Shown piece by piece: positions 55,675 to 64,000 of a DNA stretch of 64,000 bases; position 1 is the stretch's first letter, and every line of letters begins with the position of its first letter. Below the pieces are notes generated by a model, which was given only the letters and a program-made list of their open reading frames with translations, was not told the origin of the DNA and did not search any database. Location of the stretch: positions 9,238,001 to 9,302,000 of the forward strand of contig JBITNC010000001.1 in assembly GCA_050084985.1 (NCBI GenBank). Reading direction: 5' to 3'. Made by a program: the position numbers and the translations under genes. The DNA comes from Nageia nagi. Taxonomy: Eukaryota; Pinophyta.

Positions 55675-56060
55675 TTAACCCCTTACAATTTTCATGGGTT
55701 GTATGGTGAAGTCGAACTCTTGAAGTGTGGAGACCCAATTCCCCCTTTGGACTCCCAGCTCTTGCTGGGCTAGCAAGTTCTTGATGGAAGGGTCAGGTAC
55801 TATGGCAATTATTTGATTGTGCAGGATGTAATGATGAAACTTCTTCATTGCTTTGACCAAGACATAGGCTTGTTTGTCCAGCATGGGATAGGTTAGAGGA
55901 GCATCTTTCAATGGAGCGCTCATGAATGCAATAGGCTTCTCCTTTTCTTAGTCATCCTTTTGAGTCAAGACCCATGCTACTGAGTGCTCTGAGACAAAGG
56001 AATATAGGTAAAAAGCCTTCTTGTAGTTTGGGCTTGTGAGGACCGGTGCCTTGGATATAG
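55675..56060 (-). pseudogene. Gypsy RNase H of the Tat-like element
   Basis: It follows the polymerase in frame: FYLYSFVSEHSVAWVLTQKD, then an in-frame stop, KPIAFMSAPLKDAPLTYPML, and ALVKAMKKFHHYILHNQI. This is the usual gypsy connection/RNase H region. The catalytic aspartates are replaced or lost (for example LYSF in place of L-x-T-D-A), which is also common in this lineage where the extra RNase H may substitute. Confidence 0.75.
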
Positions 56061-56249
56061 CTTCCTTAATGTCATGGAAAGCCTTCTTTGCCTTATTAAT
56101 CCACTTTATCTTTGCATCTTTCTTCATCATTGTAGTAAGTGGCTTTACAATTTCCGCATAACCTGATATGAACTTGCGAACAAAATTGATTTTACCCATG
56201 AAAGACCTAAGCTCTCTCAGAGTTGATGGGTATGAAATCCTCTCAATGG

Positions 56250-57203
56250 TGACCACTCTTTTTAGGTCAATAAAGATACCCTTCTCTAAAATGATATGAT
56301 CGAGCAATCTTCCCTTTGCGACACCAAATATACACTTTTTGGGGCTCAACGATATTCCGAACTCCCTGAATCTTTGGAATATCTTCCTCAAATGTTGAGC
56401 ATGATCATTCATATCCTTAGAATATACTGTAAGATCATCCATGTATATAACAATATTCTTGCCTACAAGTCCTTTGAAGGCGAAATCCATGGCCCTTTGG
56501 AACGTGGCTTCAACATTTATAAGTCAAAATGGCATACAACTGTACGAGAAAGTTCCCCATTTGGTGGTGAAGGCGGTTTCCATTCGGTCCTTCTCATCCA
56601 CCAAGACTTGATTGTATCCGGAGTAACCATCTAGAAATGACATCATTTGAGCACCATTAACCATTTGAAGGACTTTGTCAAGTGACAAGAGAATTATCCT
56701 TTTTAGAGGCATGATTGATATGCTTGAAGTCTATGCACACCCTTATCTCTCCCGACTTCTTCTTGATAGAAAACTATATTGGAAACCCATGTGGAGTGTC
56801 TCACCAGGAAGATGTTCCTTGACTCAACTAGCTTCTGAATTTTTGAAGAAACCATGGGTTCCAACAAAGGGTTCAGAATCCTTTGTTTTTGCCTGAAGGG
56901 CTTCGTGTTTGGTTTCAAAGGTATGGTGTGAGTGATTATGCTTGGGTTGTATGTTTTCAATTGCTCATATATCCAGGCTATCACATCAATGTAGTCTCGG
57001 CAAGCTTTTATTATCTCCTCTCTCAGCTTGCCCTGACAAGACTTGCCAATGAATATGTGTCTTGGATCTTGATCTACCCCCAAGTTAATCTTCTCCGTCT
57101 CTTCAACATCGATATGTTCCTTGGGTCTATTTTCCTGAATGACATCTTGAGCAAATAGTTTTTCCAAGTCAATGATTCCCCTTGGAAGCTTGTTAGTCTT
57201 CAA
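56250..57203 (-). pseudogene. Reverse transcriptase of the Tat-like element
   Basis: The lead-in CRDYIDVIAWIYEQLKTYNP and HTIPLKPNTKPFRQKQRILNP match gypsy polymerases. They are followed by WVSNIVFYQEEVGRDKG, and after a frameshift near 56710 by MMSFLDGYSGYNQVLVDE, TAFTTKWGTFSYSCMPF (then a stop) and the catalytic IVIYMDDLTVYSKD near 56445. GISLSPKKCIFGVAKGRLL and LRSFMGKINFVRKFI follow. The YMDD box is intact. One frameshift and one stop disable it. Confidence 0.9.
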
Positions 57204-57406
57204 CTACAAGATGCCATCCACATACTCATCTCCATCTTCCATCCGGTGACCCTCATCCGGCTTCATCATCTCCTCTATTTGTGGAGAAGTGAAGACCCTT
57301 TTGCTCGCCATGAAAATTTCAATGTGTTTATCATCATCAAAAACTTGGATTGCTTTGATGGTATCTGGGATTGCTGTTGTATACAACATTTGGATGCTGA
57401 ACTTCT

Positions 57407-57919
57407 TTAACATGTTCTCAATTGTTGGAAGGTGTTGGCAGCTACAGCTAGAGAATTTGCCACCACATTGTGTCTCCTTGGGACTGTTTTGATGTTGAAA
57501 TCCTTGAAGCCTTCGATGAGACTCCACACTCTCAATCTATATTGGTTCAGGTGGTCGTCCTTGCATTCATATTGAACCTTAACTTGCCTGACCACTAATA
57601 TTGAATCCCCTATTACCAAGATATTCTTAACACCTTTTGCCAGCGCCATCCTCATACCTTGGATCAATGCTTCATATTCAGCTGAGTTGCATGTGCAAGG
57701 TATTTTCAATCCAAATGAAGCCTAATACCATTTACCTTTAGGATTCTGCAGTTCGATTCCCACTCCTCCTCCCATTTTAGACTTAGATATGTCAAATCTA
57801 AGAATCCAACATCTTGTTTCTGATTTCTTGATCTTAGGAGGGGTAGAAGATTGGCATGAGGTTTGAACAACATTAGCCTTAACATGAGGACTTGCGACTT
57901 CAAGGCAATAAACACCCAA
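57407..57919 (-). pseudogene. Additional RNase H (archaeal-like) before the polymerase
   Basis: LRFDISKSKMGGGVGIELQN (first Asp), CNSAEYEALIQGMRMALAKG (Glu), LVIGDSILVVRQV (second Asp) and VPRRHNVVANSLAVAA follow the RVT_3/RNase H-like pattern. The usual final Asp of A-D-S/A-L-A is Asn. An in-frame stop lies between the first two blocks. Its place between protease and reverse transcriptase fits dual-RNase-H elements of the Tat lineage. Confidence 0.75.
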
Positions 57920-58065
57920 ATCTCATTCCACTATTGCCACTTGATTTATATTGTTGTAGTCAATGCTGAGGTCTCTCAAGTATGGCTCTCCTTGGACTTT
58001 GATATGATTTGGTAAGCCTCTCCATGGAAGCCATAAGTACTTTAAACAAGTAGACCAAAATCCAT

Positions 58066-58632
58066 TCAATATTCGGACCAGTCCCTGCCGAGCAACATCC
58101 CATACTTTGGCGGTATCTGAACCACTTGCACATCTAAACCTCTTTCTATTCTTGGTTCGAGTGCAATCTGTATGCGTAGGTTGTGTGTCATTCCAACCAC
58201 CGTAACTGGTGTATCATCCAATTGGGTTATCCCCTCCTGACTTTCGACAATGGGTATGTTCAACGTCTTACACACTTCAAATGGCATGCTGTTAGCTCCT
58301 GCACCAGAATCCATCATACAATTATGCAAATTTTTCCTGGCCACTCTCAAAGTGATCAAGAAGGGAGGAATGGCTTTCCTAGGTGTATATGTTTGAGCTT
58401 TGTCTAGGGCCATTTGGATCTGGGCAGTTGATGGATCTTCATTATCTGCTGGCGGAGTTTGTTGTGCTTGTTGAATTTGTTTGACCCTCCATTCTTTTTT
58501 TTGTTTGCGCTTGGATATCAAGCAATCTATGACCTGCTCACGAGGTTCTTCATATTCCATCAAATCCATCACACTGATGTTGATTTTGGTATGTTTCAGC
58601 GTTTCAATGATGTTGAAGGACGTCTCACCCAC
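58066..58632 (-). pseudogene. Aspartic protease of the Tat-like element
   Basis: After a Gln/Asn-rich linker the retropepsin core begins FLITLRVARKNLHNCMMDSG. The catalytic DSGA is near residue 108 of this stretch (58311-58300). It is followed by NSMPFEVCKTLNIP and ending YGMLLGRDWSEY. 188 codons are open. There is a frameshift downstream near 58060. Confidence 0.85.
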
Positions 58633-58860
58633 CTCTTCTTTAGTCTAGGCATGTTTCTTGCCAATGTCTCCTGCCTTGTCTTGATGGGAAGAATTCCCAT
58701 GCGGGACTTGAGCCTTTCATGGCATGGGAGAAATGGGTGCTGATTGACGCTGAGCGACATTAGGTTGTGAAACAGGGCCCGATGGAGGAGGGTTGTTTGA
58801 AGATACTTGGTTTGGAGGGACCTGAAAACTATTGGGAGGATTGGGTTCCGTTAATGGTTC

Positions 58861-60752
58861 TCATTCCCTTCTTCTAAATGCAAGGCCGAAACTCCTTGGA
58901 TTTTCTTGTGTTGCACAAATAGATTGGGAGACAATTGGTATGGATTCATGTATCTCTTCCTCTTGTGTTTCTTCTTCTGTAGCAGTATATACTTCAAACA
59001 TCAGAGTTTCACTGTGACTTTCAGAGGGATCTGATTCATTTGGCTGAGTTAGCTCCCATTTGTATCGCTCTTGCTGAAACATATTTATCGCACATCCGAA
59101 TTCTGGGCAAGTCTCTTATGCATGAGCAACATTGTGAATTTTGCACCAGCTAGTCACTGCAATACTAGACAAATCGGCATTGTTTATTTGGGAAGGTCGT
59201 GGGTCCTTTGCCACCAGGTTAGGTACTATGCTAGTACCATTGTTTGGACCAGTGTTCGAAGGTCTATTAGCCCTTGGAAAATTCCTATTGCGCTGACGGT
59301 CATTATTTGGTGCTTGTTGTTGGTTGAATACGACATTGTTTGTCACTCGGTTATTATTGTCCACCATCTTGGTCAAGAGTAATTTGAAATCATTCTGATC
59401 CTTTTCCCTCTTTGCCAACTCTCTTTCTCTTCTTGCTAGCTCTTGCTCCCTCTTGGTGAGCTCTTGATCTTTCTTAGGAGGCTCTTGATCTTTTGTATCG
59501 TTAGCTGGCTGTCCTAAGAATTGCTTCAGGAAATTGAGTTCCCTTGCCACGAAGGGTTGTGTGTAGGGCTAGCATGGGATGGTTGTGATAGTTGGCTCAG
59601 AAGTTGAACAAGAAGGTTGTGTTCAATGGAGCAAACGATGATGAAGATGCAAAGTTATTGGTGACGGGTGCGGATGGAGAAGAATGTGTAGTATAAGGGC
59701 CAAGGGGTTTGGTTGGACTGCGTTTGCAATCATAGGAGTGTTCGGTAGTGAAGACTATGTAGGATTTGGAATAGTTGGCTGCGACAGAGTTTGAGAATTA
59801 TTCAATCTTAGCCCTCCTAATAGATGCACAAGGTTTGTTGTCTTTCTCCTTCTGTGTTTTGTGTAAGTTGTCGTTCAATAGAAGTAACAAAAGCATAAGC
59901 TTGTTGCAGAGTTGTGATACCAACTTCTCTCCTCACAAAGGCTACTATAAGGGGGTCAAGGGCTCGGATATACATGCGTAGTGCATCATCAACCGACATT
60001 GTGTGAGGTTGCACCACCTTGGCATGGGCCTTTTGGCATCTGTTATTAAAATTTCTAATGGGTTCATGAGATAATTTCTTAGTGTTTACAAATTGTTGAT
60101 ATAATACATCTAGATCCTCTGGTATTTAGAATCTCTGCAGGAATGCTTCTTCTAATTGTGTCCAAGACGTGATAGACCTCAGGGTGAGGCTAATGTACTA
60201 GTCTCTTGCACGGCCTTCAAGAGTAGATGGGAACATTTTGTAGGCCACATCCTCATGCTCAATATAAAGTCGAGTCAATGTGTCGATATATGACTGAATG
60301 TGGTCTTCTGTTGACACTAGATTGTTAGGATTGAATTTTTGAAAATGCTTCTGGTAGTCCTTTGGCTTTGGGATCTCATGTTGGATTCTTGCAACATTGA
60401 TAGGCCTTGATCTCAACCAAGCTAGAGGTGGGTTGGCCATTCTTCTTCTTAGTTGTGTGTCAACTTTGGCTTGTGGTTGAGGACCTTGTTGTGCTTGGAC
60501 TTGTGTTTGGGCTTGTGTGTTAGCCTATGCTTGTAGGTTAGGTTGTGCTTGCACACCAGGTTGTGTTTGGATACTAAGTTGTGTGCTGTTCAAAAGAGGA
60601 ACCAAGTTTCTCAGTGAGCTAGGACTAGTGATTGATGTGTTCGATGAGGTAGAAGTGGAAGTGTCGTCAAGATTTTGAATTTGAGCTTCACTGGTCTCTT
60701 GGGGATTTTCCACTTCGTCTTTAGGCTGAGCCTTGTTCTTATTCAACTTCAA
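58861..60752 (-). pseudogene. Gag of the Tat-like element
   Basis: The frame begins after the primer-binding site with a Gln/Ser/Thr-rich N-terminus, with no ATG before 60440. It then has the retrotransposon Gag domain: DHIQSYIDTLTRLYIEHEDV, FPSTLEGRARD-x-YISLTLRSITSW and EEAFLQRF. A capsid-like end follows (SVDDALRMYIRALDPLIVAF). After a frameshift near 59700 comes a Lys/Glu coiled coil (LTKREQELARRERELAKREK) and a knuckle, WCKIHNVAHA...CPEFG, of the C-x2-H-x3-H-x4-C kind. Stops at 60525, 60198 and 59116 are in frame. Confidence 0.8.
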
Positions 60753-60839
60753 GTAGAACGACGAAGCTTTCCTAGGTCCCAGCTTGACAAAGTAGAACTA
60801 GAGAAACAAGTCTCTACTGGATACAGAAACAGTTTAGGC

Positions 60840-60856
60840 CCTCCTTCTAGCGCCAA
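60840..60856 (-). other. Primer-binding site of the Tat-like element
   Basis: The minus strand reads TTGGCGCTAGAAGGAGG, four bases after the 5' LTR. TGGCGC starts are usual for plant gypsy elements. Confidence 0.75.
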
Positions 60857-61772
60857 TTTATGTTGGGAGCTTTTTCTTTCCTACCCTGCTGATAGGCAAT
60901 TTAGCTTGCAAGGCTTATGGAAGATGCCAACGCCTAGGTGGTAGGGCGTGACCCTTACCCGCTATGAGGATTGGTTACCTCAAAGGCCTCATGATGGGAT
61001 GTGCAAGAAGTTACTCAAGAGACTAGTTAAGATGTTTAAAGTTGTTTCCAACTCAACTGAAATTTGTTAATTAAGGACTCAAAGTGTCCTGTCTCCAGAA
61101 AATGGTTATTTCTAAAAAAGAGGTAAAAATCGGGTTGTGAAAGCTACAAAACAAAGTGAAAAATAAAAGAAAAGGTAGATTAGACGATGGTATATGAGTT
61201 GGGCGCAAGTGCATATGGTCCTGCCGACTGGTGTAAGGATTGGGATCTACTTCCTTAGAGCTTGATACAAGTTTCACTCCTTATCCCTATCACTAGCCAA
61301 CTACATGAATGGACTAGTGCAACGAGCATGAAGCAATAGGCAAGGATGGCTATAAGGTAGATCGTGGGTGAATCTTCAATAGCAGAGTGAAGTTCTTGCG
61401 CTAAGTGACACAAAAGAAGTCATTCCAAACAACACGAGTCTAATATGCAAATCGTGAACCATTACACATCATATCTCACTCAAAGATCACTTCGATTGGT
61501 ATTCAACAGATTCTTTCATCCACCTGAACACAAGGTTTATGAAATGAACCAAGCAACTTGAGCATAATAAGATAGCAATATCATTCATCCATTGGATTCA
61601 ATAAGGCATTCAACACACGTTCATGATTCCAATAATGAGATCATTCACCATTCAATTGCTTGAGATAATACCACATTCACAAATGGAGCAACTTGTATAA
61701 TTGGAAGTAAAAGTTAAGTTTCTCACAAGTACAAAAAATTTCTAATTCCCCCTTACAAATGACCCCATGAAG

Positions 61773-61783
61773 GGTACTTATAG
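61773..61783 (-). promoter_or_regulatory. TATA box P2, 5' LTR of Tat-like element
   Basis: The minus strand reads CTATAAGTACC. It is the probable start of the genomic RNA, as it lies closest upstream of the primer-binding site. Confidence 0.5.
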
Positions 61784-61936
61784 GTTTCAAAGCACATATC
61801 ATTAAATGTGGCGTTGCCCTAAAAAATAGAAACCCTAAACTAACTTAACAGAAAGCTCATGAGGTAACTGAAGAGCCATAAAAGTTGACACTAACTGACA
61901 AAAGCATTAAATGACAAAATGACAAAGTCTTACCAG

Positions 61937-61979
61937 TTTGAATCCGTGAAAGCAAAAATTCATCCCTTCACGGTTCAAA
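61937..61979 (-). promoter_or_regulatory. Stem-loop after the LTR-internal ORF
   Basis: TTTGAATCCGTGAA (61937-61950) and TTCACGGTTCAAA (61967-61979) form a 13-bp stem with one bulged T and a 16-base loop, about 60 bp past the ORF stop. It is deleted in the 3' LTR. The loop word AGCAAAAATTCATCCC is related to the tandem pair after the GL4 ORF. Confidence 0.55.
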
Positions 61980-62036
61980 CAAAAGTCTTAAAATTACTCT
62001 ACTTATGCATTTATCAAAATAAAATATTCTAAACGG

Positions 62037-62661
62037 TCATCCTTTCAGCAGCTGACTCCACTCAGCATCCGAAATGCCGAAATTCCTGTAGCCATGGTTG
62101 ATATACGTGACCTTCTTGAGAAACTCTCCTTGTAGCACCTTAAGCATCAAATTGATCTTATACCAGTATTTGTCTATTACTTTAGAAGTTTGCTCATTTT
62201 ATACCGCCAAATGGTTAATAACCTATTATGCTCAATAATTGTGTCTATCCTGATGAGGTTGATGTCCCTAATGTGCAAGAGTTCTTCAATCGGGTTCTTG
62301 GTCTCTCGGACAACCTTGTTTACATTCCTAGCGTGACCATCTTCACTGTGTGGCCTAGGTGTTTCTGGAAAATAGTGCAATCTATCTTGGATTTTTTTTA
62401 CCTCTAGCCTCTTTTGCTCTTACTGAAAAGCAACCCTGGATCATGCGGCTAATCAAATGTATCCTTTCAAGCAAATCGTATATTTTGAAAATGATGCTCT
62501 GGTCACCTGATCTACTCTCCTTGCTTGTTGCATTTGAGTGGGAACATGCGACCTATATTACCTTTCGAAAATTCCTCAAACATAGCCTCAAATTGTTTCC
62601 CTAGGCCTTTGCTGTCATTTGACAAGATTTCATGAAGTTGGAACACCTCTCTTGGTCGCAT
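62037..62661 (-). pseudogene. LTR-internal ORF, 5' LTR of Tat-like element
   Basis: The ATG at 62661 starts MRPREVFQLHEILSND. A frameshift follows near 62450, then YFPETPRPHSEDGHARNVN and KNPIEELLHIRDINLIRID. A further shift near 62180 leads to YRNFGISDAEWSQLLKG ending at 62037. Both LTRs keep the same blocks. Differences between the copies are partly conservative (EELLQIKDINLIR/EELLHIRDINLIR). An upstream six-triplet ORF at 62700-62683 is in frame. Confidence 0.55.
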
Positions 62662-62726
62662 GGTTTTACTCTTAAGGCTTAGTCACTTGATTCCAATCAT
62701 GCGACCTCCTACAACCTCAATGTTCC

Positions 62727-62736
62727 CCTTATATAG
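62727..62736 (-). promoter_or_regulatory. TATA box P1, 5' LTR of Tat-like element
   Basis: The minus strand reads CTATATAAGG, about 65 bp upstream of the ATG at 62661. Confidence 0.55.
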
Positions 62737-62979
62737 CCTTTTCATATCACTTGTCAACAATATGGAAACTACCCATGTGTTGGATCTCTAGGTTGCACGT
62801 TTTGATGGTCATACACTGATCGCTTAGTTTGATGGTCATGCAACTTGCATATTGGTGGAAATATGCGACCACCATTTTGTCACTTGAAACTGGCATAAAA
62901 TGAAGTCCCCTCTTGCTTTTACAGGTTTTTGATGCCACTGGTCACTTCTCTGCTAATTGGAGGTTCTTTGTTGCTTGGT

Positions 62980-63760
62980 CGCATGGTTCATGCCTTGGTC
63001 GCTTAGTTTCATTTGCATGCATCTTGCATTGAGGCTGAAGCATGCGACCACCCCTTTTACCACTTAGAATTTGCACAATGTGAGACCCTCGCCTTCTTTT
63101 ATAGGTTTTGATGCCACTTGTCACCTCTTGGCTAATTGGTTCCCTTTTTCAACTTGGTCGCACGTTTTGAGAGTAATGCCATGGTCACGCGTTTAAGGAG
63201 ACATGCCTGTTCCATCTTCCTCAAAACATGCGACAAACTAATTTGAGTATATCATGGTTGCACCTTTTTGACGTGATGCCTTGGTCGCGCACGTTGGGTG
63301 TAATGCTATGATCGTGTGTTTTAAGAGACATGCCTATTCCATCCTCCTCAAAACATGCGACCAACTAATTTGAGTATGCCTTGGTCGTGCGTTTTGGACA
63401 TGATTTCTTGGTAGTGCGTTTTAAGAGACATGCCTATTACATCTTCCTCAAAACATGCTACCAACTAATTTGAGTATGCCTTGGTCTCGCGTTTTGGACA
63501 TGATACCTTGGTTGCGCATTTTAGAGGGAATGCCTTGGTCATTCGTTTTAAGAGACATGCATATTCCATCTTCCTCAAAACATGTGACCAACTAATTTGA
63601 GTATGCCTTGTTTCGCTCGTTTTGGAAGGAATGCCTTGGTCGCACATTTTAAGAGACATGCCTATTCCATCTTCCTCAAAATATGCAACCAACTAATTTG
63701 AGTATATCATGGTTGCACGTTTTAGAGGGAATGCCTTGGTCACATAGTTTGAAGGTGATG
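62980..63760 (-). repeat. U3 repeat array of the 5' LTR
   Basis: Five units have the CATGCC word at 63202, 63329, 63429, 63556 (as CATGCA) and 63658. Steps alternate 127, 100, 127 and 102 bp, so two unit lengths are interleaved. GGTCGCATGG at 62978 pairs with GCATGCGACC about 60 bp later. Confidence 0.8.
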
Positions 63761-64000
63761 CAAATTGCATTGTAGTGAAAACATGCAACCAACTAAAACC
63801 TTGCATTTTTCTTGCTCAAATGGGGTCCAAGCTTCCTTTTATGGATTCATGAGACATGTCACCTTCCAATGCTCCTCTAAGTTCATTCTTTTTGGGTCGC
63901 ACGGTTTGAAGGTGATGCAAATTGCATCCTAGTGAAAACATGTGACCAAGCCTAAACTTCATATTTTTTTGCAAATTCCACTTTCTGAGCCTTGTTTGCG

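Larger units (their letters stand above)
50550..64000 (-). mobile_element. Tat-like Ty3/gypsy retrotransposon with giant LTRs
   Basis: The left (3') LTR is 50550-53667. The right (5') LTR starts at 60861 and runs past the window. The primer-binding site complement is at 60840-60856. The interior on minus reads Gag, protease, an extra RNase H, reverse transcriptase, RNase H, integrase. An RNase H between protease and polymerase is an arrangement reported for some plant Tat-lineage elements. The two LTRs are easily alignable but differ by many substitutions, two deletions and repeat number. At least four frameshifts and several stops make the polyprotein dead. CACCT (50545-50549) should recur just after the right LTR. 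Confidence 0.88.
60861..64000 (-). repeat. 5' LTR of the Tat-like element (incomplete)
   Basis: It begins TGTTGGGAGC next to the primer-binding site and is still matching the 3' LTR at 64000 (equivalent to about 53309). About 360 bp should lie beyond the window, for a total near 3.5 kb. Confidence 0.88.

Overview
The window reads as intergenic DNA from a seed plant with a large, repeat-rich genome. A gymnosperm is plausible because of the multi-kilobase LTRs, deep nesting, AT-rich composition and near absence of host genes, but I cannot name a species. I see no rRNA, tRNA, CRISPR array or bacterial operon. Almost everything recognisable is a retrotransposon: Ty1/copia, Ty3/gypsy (Tat-like), L1-type LINEs, a second LINE type, and non-autonomous LTR elements. 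Nearly all of it is broken by stops and frameshifts. Five-base target-site duplications (TSDs) allow many insertions to be delimited.

Layout. 1-3590: undescribed DNA plus a small internally non-coding LTR element (1243-2657, minus). 3594-18140: a copia pol gene (plus) split by a second-type LINE (4175-17393). That LINE is itself split by two solo LTRs of one giant-LTR family: GL1 (4542-9651, minus, perfect TSD GCTAG) and GL2 (10290-16850, plus). GL2 in turn contains a complete non-autonomous element, C1 (10868-14745, TSD AATAT). 18960-20278: a solo LTR of family B. 20284-25821: minisatellites, a copia LTR edge and a decayed copia gag. 25822-43960: solo LTR GL3, opened by element C2 (27938-30138) and by a complete family B element (30267-42341, TSD GGTTT). 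The B element contains solo LTR GL4 (33272-39688). 44117-48840: an L1-type LINE whose 5' half is inverted relative to its 3' half. 48967-50549: non-coding DNA with a copia LTR/polypurine-tract edge. 50550-64000+: a Tat-like gypsy element on the minus strand with about 3.1-3.5 kb LTRs; its upstream LTR runs off the end of the window.

Main result. GL1-GL4 and the Tat-like LTRs share termini, an edge block, tandem arrays and two TATA-like boxes, so they look like one superfamily of giant LTRs. Three of them (GL1, GL4 and the Tat LTR pair) carry a degraded ORF inside the LTR, in the sense of the element, between the two TATA-like boxes. GL4 keeps the longest version: about 1.1 kb-codons of related frames with an N-terminal domain shared with GL1, a Ser/Asp-rich linker, a helical region and a C-terminal end shared with the Tat LTRs. 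I do not recognise this protein. A second unknown is the acidic protein fused to a copia Gag N-terminus in C1 and C2. A third is the internal coding region of element B.

All boundaries were read by eye. Start codons of broken frames are mostly undeterminable. Copy relationships are visual alignments that need dot-plot confirmation.
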